DNA of 64,000 nt from Mesorhizobium sp. B2-3-12 (GTDB lineage: Bacteria > Pseudomonadota > Alphaproteobacteria > Rhizobiales > Rhizobiaceae), in NCBI RefSeq assembly GCF_006442205.1, contig NZ_VFVR01000009.1:62001-126000 (forward strand). The letters run 5' to 3'. Position numbers and translations under genes: made by a program. Every line of letters starts with the position of its first letter. Positions within the stretch are counted from its first letter, which is position 1. Below, one piece after another: positions 36,401 through 43,592 of the stretch. The notes beneath the pieces are model-generated. The model was not told where the DNA came from, did no database searches, and saw only the letters and a list, made by a program, of their open reading frames with translations.

Positions 36401-36620
36401 TCGCCACGGTGTTCTCGATCACGCGCGCGACCTGCACCTCCATTTCGCTGGGCGCCGCACCCGGCTGCGAGACGGTGACGGTGACCGTCGGCAGGTCGAT
36501 GTCGGGCATGTTGTTGGTGCGCAGTTGCATGAACCCGTAGAGACCGGCGATGGTCAGCGACAGGAACAAGACGATGGTCGGCACCGGGTTGCGGATAGAC
36601 CAGGAGGAAATGGCGTTCAT
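33474..36620 (-). CDS. RND (HAE1) efflux permease, first of operon
   Basis: A 1048-residue RND pump. It starts 'MNAISSWSIRNPVPTIVLFL'. TM4 'ALSLVVGILVDDAIVEIENI' has the Asp pair and TM10 'GILMLMGIAAKNSILLVEYA' has the Lys, so the proton pathway is complete. Its N-terminal sequence and short TM1-TM2 loops differ from the second pump, so the two are not recent duplicates. It overlaps its own membrane-fusion protein gene upstream (ATGA). Confidence 0.95.
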   Translation of the reverse strand: MNAISSWSIRNPVPTIVLFLSLTIAGLYGFMQLRTNNMPDIDLPTVTVTVSQPGAAPSEMEVQVARVIENTVATLEGVDDVSTSISEGSSVTTVEFTLGTDPETAANDVRNAVSEVQSSLPAAAESPVVAKVNATGNSVLTYVVEAPAMSPDALSWYIDNDVAKALLGVDGVSKITRSGGVDRVIRVELDPDRLAALGISAGDVSQTLASNNVNQPGGRTSVGGQEQSVRTLASAGTVEALADTRIALSGAGDVKLSDLGRVVDSWEKPRQAAYLDGRQVVAFNVYRSVGSSEIDVVKAARAAIARVGARTSAAKFTEVTSSSGFVQESYDAALEALWLGALLAVGVVWLFLRDIRATLVSAVAMPLSLIPTFAVMAAFNISLNNITLLALSLVVGILVDDAIVEIENIVRHMRQTGASAYRAAIEAADEIGLAVVATTATIVAVFLPVAFMPGIPGKFFFSFAVAVCVSVLFSLLVARMVTPLMGAYLVRAGGHSEDDMPAWVPTYLKLLRKALDHRWITLAAGIAFFAFSMFLATKLPTEFMAATDRGRSMISVELQPGSTIEQTSAVVLDITKRLKGEPAVDSIFATIGTAASSGGGPNRGSTSAEVRSANVTVNLKPRGERSISQQQFEAQASPKLNDIPGARIQFGADGFAGAKVAITLVGDDGRALEKASDALIEQMKSVPGLINPTSTAATTKPELIVRPDSARAAALGVTPTEIASTVKIATIGDTDTSLAKFNLGDRQVSVVVTLPDGAIDDPAKLAVLPLVGGKGTVPLGAVADIGFNAGPNSITRVGRSRSATIEADLSGLTLGQATSAIRALPVMRDLPAGVQELSRGDAARMQELFSGFATAIAAGILLMYLTLVLLFRGFVQPVTILVALPLSIGGALGFMLIAGKALGISPLIGILMLMGIAAKNSILLVEYALVAQKERGMSRFEALLDAARKRARPIVMTSIAMGVGMLPIALGIGADAETRAPMAIAVIGGLISSTVLSLVYVPVVYTFMDDMQRFLGRHLGRLLVERSDADRQAATATPAKDPDHAYPV

Positions 36621-37786
36621 CGCGCCGCCTCCGGCGCATGGCCGGCGACATCGGCGCCGGCTTGTGCATCGGCGACACGCACCAGATTGCCGTCCGAGAG
36701 GAAACCGGCGCCGGCGACGACCACATGATCGCCTTCCGAAAGGCCGCTTTCTATGGCGACGCGGCCGTTCTGGTGGGCGCCCGCGGCCACCATGCGCGCG
36801 GCTGCCCTGCCGGCGGCATCGACCACGAAGACCACCGGCTTGCCGTCCTGCCAGACAAGGGCGGCCTCGGCGACGCTGAGCCGCCGCGAAGCCGGACCCG
36901 CGATCGAGACGCGGGCGAACATGCCGGGCCTCAGCCCCGAACCTTCGCCGAGCGCGACATGGACGGTGGCCAGCCGCGTCGTCGAATTGACGGTTTGGGC
37001 AATCGAGGAGACGCTGCCGGCAAAGCGGCGGCCGGCCGCGTCGACGACATCGGCCGCCTGCCCGACCGACACCGCCGGCAGATCCTTTTCGGGAACCAGC
37101 ACGCCGACCTCCAGCCTGCCGTCGCGGATGATCTTCATCAGTTCGGTGCCGGCCTGGACGATCGAGCCGGCGACGGCCGGCTTGCTGGAGACGACGCCAT
37201 CGAAGGGCGCGCGGACGGTGGTCCGGTCGAGTTCGGCCTGCAACTTGTCGGCGGCGGCCTGCGCCTGCTCGACCCCGGCCTGGCCGGTCTTGACGGCGGT
37301 CGTCTTTTCCTCCGCCGTCTCGGCGCTGATGGCGTTGCTGGCGAGCAGCTTGTCGGCGCGGGCGGCGGCCGAAATCGCGGAGTCGAGCGTCGCCTGGGCC
37401 TGGGCGACGGCGGCCTTCTGCTCGGCCAGTTCGGCCTTCAGCAACGCGGCGTCGAGCCGGGCGACGACATCGCCCGCTTTCACGTGATCGCCTTCGGCGA
37501 CCAGGACGTCGGTCAGGCGCAGGCCGCTCTCTTCAGCGCCGATCGTCGCCTCCTGCCAGGCGGCAACGGTGCCGGTGGCGCTGATCGACGAAGCGATCGC
37601 CTCGGAGCGCACCGCCTCGACCGCAACCGTCAGGCTCGCGCGCGGCGCCGCCACCGCCGGCGCGGCAGGTTCGGCGTTGCCGCGGCCATAGGCCCTGAGC
37701 GCCGCCATGGTGGCGAGCGCGAGCAGCAGGGCCGTCAGGGCGAGATATGTCCTACGCGATCTTACGGTCATGATTTTCGTGGCCAT
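36617..37786 (-). CDS. RND membrane-fusion protein, first of operon
   Basis: A 389-residue adaptor anchored by an uncleaved or cleaved N-terminal helix ('TYLALTALLLALATMAALRA') rather than a lipid. The lipoyl halves are near 'TIGAEESGLRLTDVLVAEGD' and 'RTTVRAPFDGVVSSKPAVAG', separated by an Ala/Gln-rich coiled coil. The start could be M1 (37786) or M6 (37771); neither has a strong ribosome site. It is the first gene of the pump operon and ends overlapping the first RND gene. Confidence 0.9.
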   Translation of the reverse strand: MATKIMTVRSRRTYLALTALLLALATMAALRAYGRGNAEPAAPAVAAPRASLTVAVEAVRSEAIASSISATGTVAAWQEATIGAEESGLRLTDVLVAEGDHVKAGDVVARLDAALLKAELAEQKAAVAQAQATLDSAISAAARADKLLASNAISAETAEEKTTAVKTGQAGVEQAQAAADKLQAELDRTTVRAPFDGVVSSKPAVAGSIVQAGTELMKIIRDGRLEVGVLVPEKDLPAVSVGQAADVVDAAGRRFAGSVSSIAQTVNSTTRLATVHVALGEGSGLRPGMFARVSIAGPASRRLSVAEAALVWQDGKPVVFVVDAAGRAAARMVAAGAHQNGRVAIESGLSEGDHVVVAGAGFLSDGNLVRVADAQAGADVAGHAPEAAR

Positions 37787-37985
37787 CGGGCCGTTGCGAA
37801 AGCGGGAGCGACAGGCGCCAGGCGGCGAAGTCCAGCCGGATCGCGCCCTTCAGCGTATCGGCCGGCAGCGCCGTAACGCCGGCGCGCCTGGGCAGCGCGG
37901 CGCGACCGGCGCGCCTGGGCTGGCCGAGCGAAAATCTCGGGCTGGCCGATGCGATGAGCCGCAGCAGCATCAGGGCATCCCACAT
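37752..37985 (-). CDS. possible small leader ORF before the pump operon
   Basis: A 77-codon frame whose ATG has GAAGG about 8 nt upstream and whose TAG overlaps the start of the first adaptor gene. The product is basic, with a short near-repeat 'RRAGRAALPRRAGVTALP', and no known domain. It begins just after the tandem hairpins that end the Spy-like gene. It may be a coupled leader peptide or untranslated leader. Apart from this and the hairpins, the 312 nt between the adaptor and the Spy-like gene hold nothing I can identify. Confidence 0.25.
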   Translation of the reverse strand: MWDALMLLRLIASASPRFSLGQPRRAGRAALPRRAGVTALPADTLKGAIRLDFAAWRLSLPLSQRPDGHENHDRKIA

Positions 37986-38013
37986 TGTCGTGCCTTCACA
38001 GCATAGGGTGAAT

Positions 38014-38040
38014 CCGGGATGGCGCGATCCGCCATCCCGG
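38014..38040 (-). terminator. second stem-loop after the Spy-like gene
   Basis: CCGGGATGGC (38014-38023) pairs with GCCATCCCGG (38031-38040), a 10-bp perfect stem with a 7-nt loop. It is the distal of two tandem hairpins. Confidence 0.5.
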
Positions 38041-38049
38041 GCAAGGAGA

Positions 38050-38089
38050 CCGGCCGGCCCGGGAACGGGTTGGATACCGGGCCGGCCGG
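38050..38089 (-). terminator. strong stem-loop after the Spy-like gene
   Basis: CCGGCCGGCCCGG (38050-38062) pairs perfectly over 13 bp with 38077-38089, 9 nt beyond the Spy-like stop codon. With the following hairpin it probably isolates this gene from the downstream pump operon. Confidence 0.6.
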
Positions 38090-38098
38090 CGCAGCGGG

Positions 38099-38809
38099 TC
38101 AGAGTTGCGCGCCGTTCCCGGGCTGGGGCGGCGGCATCAGGCCATCATTGGGCGGGCCTGCTGGACCGGCTGCATCATTCGGCGGACCGCCCCAGGGACC
38201 GGGGGGTGGTCCGTGCGGTCGATCCGCCGAAGCGAGGATTTCGAGTTGTTCGGGCGAGAGCTTGGCGCGCAGCTCGGCGATCGCGTCCTTCAGCTTGGCC
38301 GCAGAGCCCGCGCGCGCCGTGACATCGTCGGCCAGCCTTTCCTGGAAGGCGAAGGGATCGGCGTTGCTGGCCGGACCCGCATCAGGACCTTTCGCTTCCG
38401 GACTGCCGGTCCCGCCGGGGCCTCGATCGTGCCGTGGCGGCGAAAGCACCGCCTGCAGCGCGCTGGTATAGTCGCGCCAGGCGTCGAGCTGCTCGCTGCG
38501 GATGCCGACGCGGGTTTCGAGCGCGGCGAGCCGGGCGGCCAGCATGAATTCCGGTGGCGGCCCCATGCGGCGGGGACTAAAACCTTGCGGTCCAAAGCCT
38601 TCCGGGCCGGGCCGCATCGGCCCATGCGGGCCGAAACCCTGCGGGCCCCATCCTTGCGGCGGATACCGCATCGGGCCGTGATCCGGTCCATCCTGCATGG
38701 ACATGACCGGCGGCTCGCCGGGCGCGGCGTCCGGACCGGGCTGCGCCGCCAGCGCGGGGTGGACGGCGGCGGCGGAAAACAGGCCGAGCGCAAGAAGTCT
38801 GCTTCGCAT
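38099..38809 (-). CDS. periplasmic Spy/CpxP-like LTXXQ-motif protein
   Basis: A 236-residue secreted protein. The start at 38809 has AAGGG nine nt upstream and gives a Sec signal 'MRSRLLALGLFSAAAVHPAL'. A Gly/Pro-rich low-complexity region of about 55 residues with repeated 'GPQGFGPHG'/'GPEGFGPQG' follows. The helical part has two blocks, 'ARLAALETRVGIRSEQLDAW' and 'KLSPEQLEILASADRP', the latter matching the LTXXQ motif of Spy/CpxP chaperones. The tail is again Pro/Gly-rich. It is divergent from an OmpR-type regulator, consistent with envelope-stress control. Confidence 0.78.
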   Translation of the reverse strand: MRSRLLALGLFSAAAVHPALAAQPGPDAAPGEPPVMSMQDGPDHGPMRYPPQGWGPQGFGPHGPMRPGPEGFGPQGFSPRRMGPPPEFMLAARLAALETRVGIRSEQLDAWRDYTSALQAVLSPPRHDRGPGGTGSPEAKGPDAGPASNADPFAFQERLADDVTARAGSAAKLKDAIAELRAKLSPEQLEILASADRPHGPPPGPWGGPPNDAAGPAGPPNDGLMPPPQPGNGAQL

Positions 38810-38891
38810 GACGGTATCCCTTTCATCCATGTTTTGGATGCCGGGAGGATAGGAAGCGTGTTTGTCTGCTTCGCGTCGGCGTGTTGCCGAA

Positions 38892-38950
38892 GGTTTCCGC
38901 AAAAGGGCAATTTGTTTCCCAATGTTTCCCGATCCGGGTGAGAAACATTG
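38892..38950. promoter_or_regulatory. candidate response-regulator binding repeats
   Basis: GTTTCC occurs at 38893-38898, 38914-38919 and 38924-38929, that is at 21- and 10-bp spacings on one DNA face; the last two are in exact TGTTTCCC repeats. CAATGTTTC (38920-38928) is also mirrored by GAAACATTG (38942-38950). Ten-base-phased direct repeats are typical of OmpR-family sites, and the region separates the Spy-like gene from the response regulator. Confidence 0.55.
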
Positions 38951-38987
38951 CGTTGCAATTTTCCGTGCCGCTTGCGCGCGCGCTGCC

Positions 38988-38993
38988 TATAAT
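38988..38993 (+). promoter_or_regulatory. candidate -10 box of the two-component operon
   Basis: A perfect TATAAT 38 nt before the response regulator start. No -35 hexamer at the right distance is seen, as expected for an activator-dependent promoter; the GTTTCC repeats lie upstream. Confidence 0.45.
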
Positions 38994-39030
38994 CAGGACA
39001 AGCCCCATCATCACAGGCAAGGGCACCGCA

Positions 39031-39759
39031 ATGCAGTCACAACCCCATATCCTCGTCGTCGACGACGACCGCGAAATCCGCACGCTGCTCGGGCGCTATC
39101 TCGACGGCCAGGGTTTTCGCGTCTCGGTGGCGGCCGACCGGCGCGAATGCGAGCAGAAGCTCGCCTCGGGCCAGTTCGACCTGACGGTGCTCGACGTCAT
39201 GCTGCCGGACGGTTCGGGGCTCGACATCTGCCGCGGCTTGCGCGACCGCAAGCCGCATATCCCCGTCATCCTGCTGACGGCGCTGAAGGAGGATGTCGAC
39301 CGCATCATCGGGCTGGAGCTCGGCGCCGACGACTATCTCGGCAAGCCGTTCAACCCGCGCGAACTCACCGCCCGCATCCGTGCCGTGCTCAGGCGCTCGG
39401 CACCCGAGGAAGCCGCCACCGCGCCCCCGCCCCGCGCCTACCGCTTCGCCAGCTACCGGCTGGAGCCGGACACCCGCAAGGTGACGGACGGCCGGGGTGA
39501 GCTCGTCGACCTCACCGGCGCCGAGTTCGACCTATTGCAGGTCTTCCTCGACCGTCCCGGCCGGCTCTTGTCGCGCGACCAGTTGCTGGACCTCACCCAA
39601 GGCCGCGAGCGCGACCCGCTCGAACGCTCGGTCGACGTGCTGATGAGCCGGCTGCGCCGCAAATTCGCCGACACCGGCGACGGCCCGCTGTTCAAGACGG
39701 TGCGCAATGGCGGCTACCAGTTCACCGCGCGCGTCGAGACGGTGGAGGCGCAGGCGTGA
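39031..39759 (+). CDS. OmpR-family response regulator
   Basis: A 242-residue regulator started at ATG 39031 (AAGGG eight nt upstream; an upstream in-frame extension has no ribosome site). The receiver domain has acidic D11-D13, phosphoacceptor D55 ('LTVLDVMLPDG') and K105 ('YLGKPFNPREL'). The C-terminal winged helix has 'LTGAEFDLLQVFLDRPGRLL' and 'RSVDVLMSRLRRKF'. Its stop overlaps the kinase start (GTGA). It probably binds the repeats in front of itself and controls the divergent Spy-like gene. Confidence 0.93.
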   Translation: MQSQPHILVVDDDREIRTLLGRYLDGQGFRVSVAADRRECEQKLASGQFDLTVLDVMLPDGSGLDICRGLRDRKPHIPVILLTALKEDVDRIIGLELGADDYLGKPFNPRELTARIRAVLRRSAPEEAATAPPPRAYRFASYRLEPDTRKVTDGRGELVDLTGAEFDLLQVFLDRPGRLLSRDQLLDLTQGRERDPLERSVDVLMSRLRRKFADTGDGPLFKTVRNGGYQFTARVETVEAQA

Positions 39760-40997
39760 ACTCGCTGCGCCGGCGCCTCATCCTGTTGCTGGTCGCCTCG
39801 ATCGTCGGCGTCGTCGGCCTGGCGACCGCCGCCGTCATCAGCGTGCGCGGCGGCGGGCCGCCGCCGGAACTCGTCGTGCCCTGGGTTGCCCAGCAGATGG
39901 AGCTGGTGGTGCGGCTGCTGCCCGGCCCGATCCCCGACGTGCTGCAGGTGCAATTCAGCGACCGACCGGCCGATGGCAAGGTCGACCGGCCGGAGACGGC
40001 GATGCTCAACGATCTGCTGCGCCGCCGTGGCTTCGACGTCCTGGCCGTCGTCAGTGACAAGCCGGATGAACCCGGCCAGCGTGCCTCCATGCGCCTGCCC
40101 GACAGCCGCTGGGCAATCCTGGAAATCGCCCATATCGATCCGCCCAGGCGCGAATGGCTGGTCCTGGCCGGCTGGATCTCGCTGATCGTGGCCGGCGCCA
40201 CCGCCGTCTCGGTCTATTTCACCTCGGTGCTGATCAGGCCGGTCGAGATGCTGGAGGCCGCCGTCTCCAAGATCGGCTCGGACGGCGTGCTGGCGGCGGT
40301 GCCGGAAGTCGGCTCCGCCGAGGTCAAGGCCACCGCGCATGCGCTGAACCAGCTCTCGTCCAGGCTGAAAACCGCCATGGAAAGCCGCATGCGGCTGGTC
40401 GCCGCCGCCGGCCACGACCTGCGCACGCCGATGACGCGCATGCGGCTGCGCGCCGAATTCCTCGACGAGGACCGCGACAAGTGGCTGCACGACCTCGACG
40501 AGTTGGACCGCATCGCCGACAGCGCCATCCGCCTGGTCCGCGAGGAGGTCAACCAGGACGCCGTCGAGCCGCTGGACCTGGAAAGGATGGTGCGCGATAT
40601 CGAGGCAGAAATGGCCACGCTCGGCCATTCCGTCTCGCTCGGCCATCTCGACAAGGTTTCGGTACGCGCCGGCGCGCTCGGCCTGCGCCGCGCGCTGCGC
40701 AACCTGATCGTCAACGCCGCCACCCACGGCAAGGCCTGCACCATCGCGCTCGACCTCGTCGACAGACGCGCCGTGATGACCATTGCCGATACCGGTCCCG
40801 GCATTCCGCCCGACCTCATCAACAAGGCCTTCGAGCCCTTCTTCCGCGTCGACCCCGGCCGCCAGCAATTCATCCCCGGCGCCGGCCTGGGCCTCGCCAT
40901 CGCCAAGGAGATCATCGAGCGCTACGGCGGCACCGTGACGCTGGAGAACCGCAGGAACGGCGGACTGGCGCAGACGGTGGTGTTTGCGGCGGTGTGA
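39756..40997 (+). CDS. EnvZ-like membrane sensor histidine kinase
   Basis: A 413-residue inner-membrane kinase with a GTG start overlapping the regulator. Helix 1 is 'LILLLVASIVGVVGLATAAV', followed by a periplasmic sensor region of about 110 residues, and helix 2 is 'LVLAGWISLIVAGATAVSVY'. A HAMP linker precedes the H-box 'AAGHDLRTPMTRMRLRAEFL' with H220. The ATPase domain has 'LRNLIVNAATHGKACTI' and 'DTGPGIPPDL' and 'GAGLGLAIAKEI'. Signal unknown; envelope stress is inferred from the neighbouring Spy-like gene. Confidence 0.92.
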   Translation: MNSLRRRLILLLVASIVGVVGLATAAVISVRGGGPPPELVVPWVAQQMELVVRLLPGPIPDVLQVQFSDRPADGKVDRPETAMLNDLLRRRGFDVLAVVSDKPDEPGQRASMRLPDSRWAILEIAHIDPPRREWLVLAGWISLIVAGATAVSVYFTSVLIRPVEMLEAAVSKIGSDGVLAAVPEVGSAEVKATAHALNQLSSRLKTAMESRMRLVAAAGHDLRTPMTRMRLRAEFLDEDRDKWLHDLDELDRIADSAIRLVREEVNQDAVEPLDLERMVRDIEAEMATLGHSVSLGHLDKVSVRAGALGLRRALRNLIVNAATHGKACTIALDLVDRRAVMTIADTGPGIPPDLINKAFEPFFRVDPGRQQFIPGAGLGLAIAKEIIERYGGTVTLENRRNGGLAQTVVFAAV

Positions 40998-41022
40998 GGA
41001 GGTGTAAAAAACAGCGGGGCAC

Positions 41023-41180
41023 GCCCCCCTCTGGCCTGCCGGCCATCTCCCCCTCTTGGGGGGAGATTGGCTGTCATCTCGGCTTTCGCCAACCACCAAC
41101 GTTGCAGGAATGGGCAAGGCGCGCCCAAGCCGCCGATCTCCCCCCTTGAGGGGGAGATGTCCGGCAGGACAGAGGGGGGC
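41023..41180. repeat. MITE-like rhizobial intergenic palindromic element, second copy
   Basis: Same family as 17071-17224. Arms of about 33 nt begin GCCCCCCTCTGGCCTGCCGG and end GGACAGAGGGGGGC; inner 'CTCCCCCTCTTGGGGGGAG' is self-complementary. It again separates convergent genes (the kinase and minE). The rest of the 349-nt gap holds only the minE hairpin. Confidence 0.75.
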
Positions 41181-41280
41181 GCCTGGCGCCAGCCTGGCAG
41201 AACCTGATCCTCGCCCACGAATGTACTCAGGCGGAAGACGAAAGCTGGCTCGAAGAGCGTTGGCCGCGATAGATTCGCGC

Positions 41281-41315
41281 CCGTTCCTCTCCCCCCTCCG
41301 GAGGGAGAGGAACGG
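41281..41315 (-). terminator. stem-loop after minE
   Basis: CCGTTCCTCTCCC (41281-41293) pairs perfectly with GGGAGAGGAACGG (41303-41315), a 13-bp stem 31 nt beyond the minE stop. It is placed as the min operon terminator. Confidence 0.55.
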
Positions 41316-41346
41316 GCTGGCTGGGAAAGCTTCGCGACCGTCCCTT

Positions 41347-41619
41347 TTACCCCGCTATCGCCAGAGGCACCGCGCTCTTGTTGGGGATCTGGATGTCGAT
41401 TTCCAAGGTCGACATGGTCTCGCCGCGGTCCATCGAGACCTGGAGATAGTCCTGGTCGATCTGCACGTGCTTGGCGATGACGGCCATGATTTCCTCGCGC
41501 AGGATGGAGACGAGGTCGGGCTGGCCGCGGCTGGCGCGCTCATAGGCGAGCAGCACCTGCAGCCGCTCGCGCGCCACCGGGGCGCTGGAGCGCCGCCTGA
41601 AGAGGTCGAAAACGTTCAT
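41347..41619 (-). CDS. minE: cell division topological specificity factor MinE
   Basis: A 90-residue MinE. The N-terminal membrane-targeting 'MNVFDLFRRRSSAPVARERL' and anti-MinCD helix 'QVLLAYERA' are typical, followed by the dimerisation domain 'LREEIMAVIAKHVQID'. It stimulates MinD ATPase and drives the Min oscillation. It overlaps minD by 4 nt (ATGA). Confidence 0.96.
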   Translation of the reverse strand: MNVFDLFRRRSSAPVARERLQVLLAYERASRGQPDLVSILREEIMAVIAKHVQIDQDYLQVSMDRGETMSTLEIDIQIPNKSAVPLAIAG

Positions 41620-42431
41620 GCCGCCCTCCTTCCGAGCAGACGGTCGAGGAAACCCTTGCGTTCGAAGGGCACCACCACCGGCAGGTCCTCGCCTTCCAGC
41701 CGCCGTGCCGCTTCGAGATAGGCCTTGGCGGCGCTGTTGAGCGGATCCGTCAGCGTCACCGGCGAGCCGAGGTTGGAGGCGCGCAGCACATCCTGGCTTT
41801 CCGGGATGATGCCGAGCAGCGGCACCGACAGGATTTCCAGGACATCGTCGATCGACAGCATTTCGCCGCGCGCGGCCCGCGCCGCGTCGTAGCGGGTGAC
41901 CAGCACGTGCTTGGCGATCTGTTCGCCCTGTTCGGCGCGCATGGTGCGGGCGTCGAGCAGGCCGATGATACGGTCGGAATCGCGTACCGACGACACTTCC
42001 GGATTGGTGACGATGACCGCCTCGTCGGCAAAGCGCATGGCGAGCTGCGCGCCGCGCTCGATGCCGGCCGGGCTGTCGCAGAAGACATAGTCGAACACCG
42101 AGCGCAGCTTGTCGATCACCTCGCCGACGCCGTCTTCCGTCAGCGCGTCCTTGTCGCGCGTCTGCGAGGCTGGCAGCAGGAACAGCGTGTCGACGCGCTT
42201 GTCGCGGATCAGCGCCTGCGACAGCTTGGCCGTGCCCTGGATGACGTTGACGAGGTCGAACACGACGCGCCGCTCGGCGCCCATGATCAGGTCGAGATTC
42301 CTGAGGCCGACGTCGAAATCGACCAGCGCCACCTTCTTGCCGGTCTTGGCGACCGCGGCCCCAAGTGCGGCCGTCGAGGTGGTCTTGCCGACGCCCCCCT
42401 TGCCCGATGTGACGACCACTACCTTGCCCAT
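41616..42431 (-). CDS. minD: septum site-determining ATPase MinD
   Basis: A 271-residue ParA-type ATPase. The deviant Walker A is 'TSGKGGVGKTTSTAALGAAV' near the N-terminus. 'DSPAGIERGAQLAMRFADEA' and 'VTNPEVSSVRDSDRIIGLLD' are family signatures. The C-terminus 'VVPFERKGFLDRLLGRRAA' is the amphipathic membrane-targeting helix. It recruits MinC and is regulated by MinE. Confidence 0.97.
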   Translation of the reverse strand: MGKVVVVTSGKGGVGKTTSTAALGAAVAKTGKKVALVDFDVGLRNLDLIMGAERRVVFDLVNVIQGTAKLSQALIRDKRVDTLFLLPASQTRDKDALTEDGVGEVIDKLRSVFDYVFCDSPAGIERGAQLAMRFADEAVIVTNPEVSSVRDSDRIIGLLDARTMRAEQGEQIAKHVLVTRYDAARAARGEMLSIDDVLEILSVPLLGIIPESQDVLRASNLGSPVTLTDPLNSAAKAYLEAARRLEGEDLPVVVPFERKGFLDRLLGRRAA

Positions 42432-42596
42432 GGAAAAAGCCTCCGTTGCCTGTTTTCGTTTGTTGTGCCGCGCGCCGCGCGGCTGTTGTCAGAGCCTGCC
42501 ATCATGCCATCCCAAACCGGTCCCAGGCTTGCGCGCGGTGCCCCAGCGCCTGTCAGGGCCGGAACCGTGAAGCCGGTCGCCACCATCGGGCCACCC

Positions 42597-43442
42597 CTAG
42601 TTAAGCGGCACGACGGCGAGCATGTCGCCTTCGAGAAAAGCCTGCACCGCCTTGCCGCGCGAGACGCCTTCCATCTCCTCGGCCGTCGTGTACCAGCCAT
42701 CGACCGAAATCAGCTCCGCCTCGTTGCGGCGGCAGAAGATGCGCGCCGACCTGTTGCCCTGCGAGCCGGCGATGGCGCGGCCGCGCAGCGTGCCATAGAC
42801 ATGGATCGAGCCCGCCGCGATGATCTCGGAGCCGGACGCCACCGAGCCCAGCACGATGACATCGCCATGCGGATGGAAGATCGACTGGCCCGAGCGGATC
42901 GGCGACTTGACCATCAGCGTGCCGGCCTGCACGGCCTCAGCCGCGCCGATGTCCTGACCAGCCTTGGCCGCCCTGCCCTTGCCGGCCTCGATTTTGACTT
43001 CGGCGGGCTTGCCCTCGTCGGACTTGCCGGCATCCTTGCCGGGTTCGGAAAACACCGTCTCCAGTTTGCCGGTCTCGTCAGCCGCCTCCGCCTTGCCCTT
43101 GCGGCCCGAAAGCAGCCCGTCCGAAGTCGCCTCCTTGGGGCCGGTCAGAAGCGGCGGCAAATCGAGCCCCAGCGAAGCGCCTTCGAGCTCGATCGCATAG
43201 ACCCGGATGCCGCGCGCGCCGAGCGAAGCGACCAGCAGCCCGATGTCGGCGACATCGGGCTTCAGCACGTTCAAATCGAGCACCACCGGTCGCCCGGCAA
43301 AATAGCCCGGGGAATTGCCGATCCAATGATCCAGTCCCTCCAGCCAAGCCGAAATCGGCGCCTCCGGCGCCAGCGTGAAGGCGACGAAGGAGCGGGCGCG
43401 AAAACGAATGGATTTGGTCTCCAGGGGGGCGGCAAAGGTCAC
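42597..43442 (-). CDS. minC: septum site-determining protein MinC
   Basis: A 281-residue FtsZ inhibitor starting at GTG 43442 with AAGGA ten nt upstream. The N-terminal domain starts 'KSIRFRARSFVAFTLAP'. The C-terminal beta-helix has 'PIRSGQSIFHPHGDVIVLGS' and 'SGSEIIAAGSIHVYGTLRGR', the MinD-binding core. Between them lies a Lys/Glu/Ala-rich linker of about 55 residues ('GKAEAADETGKLETVFSEPG'), longer than in E. coli MinC (231 residues). A 165-nt gap separates it from minD. A CtrA-type site lies 46 nt upstream of the start. Confidence 0.95.
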   Translation of the reverse strand: MTFAAPLETKSIRFRARSFVAFTLAPEAPISAWLEGLDHWIGNSPGYFAGRPVVLDLNVLKPDVADIGLLVASLGARGIRVYAIELEGASLGLDLPPLLTGPKEATSDGLLSGRKGKAEAADETGKLETVFSEPGKDAGKSDEGKPAEVKIEAGKGRAAKAGQDIGAAEAVQAGTLMVKSPIRSGQSIFHPHGDVIVLGSVASGSEIIAAGSIHVYGTLRGRAIAGSQGNRSARIFCRRNEAELISVDGWYTTAEEMEGVSRGKAVQAFLEGDMLAVVPLN

Positions 43443-43482
43443 GGCTGGCGAATCCTTACTGAGAGGTAAACGCTAGGGGGTT

Positions 43483-43504
43483 AATGGTTAACGAATGGTT
43501 AACG
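43483..43504. promoter_or_regulatory. candidate CtrA site upstream of minC
   Basis: AATGGTTAACG is repeated exactly in tandem (43483-43493, 43494-43504). This creates TTAA-CGAATGG-TTAA (43488-43502), an exact match to the CtrA consensus TTAA-N7-TTAA. It lies about 45 nt before minC. CtrA control of minCDE is known in Sinorhizobium. Confidence 0.65.
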
Positions 43505-43592
43505 GAGGGCGCGAAGCTGGCGCGAGAAATTGGGAGGTCGGCTAAGCGCCCTCCAAAGATCGACGAAAAAGCGGTTCCCCCAACCGCGGCCT

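Noticed and set aside
33489..36728. 1079-codon plus-strand open frame opposite the first RND permease
   Set aside because: Composition is Arg/Asp/His-rich with no domain, while the minus strand encodes a complete RND pump; it is a GC-driven shadow.
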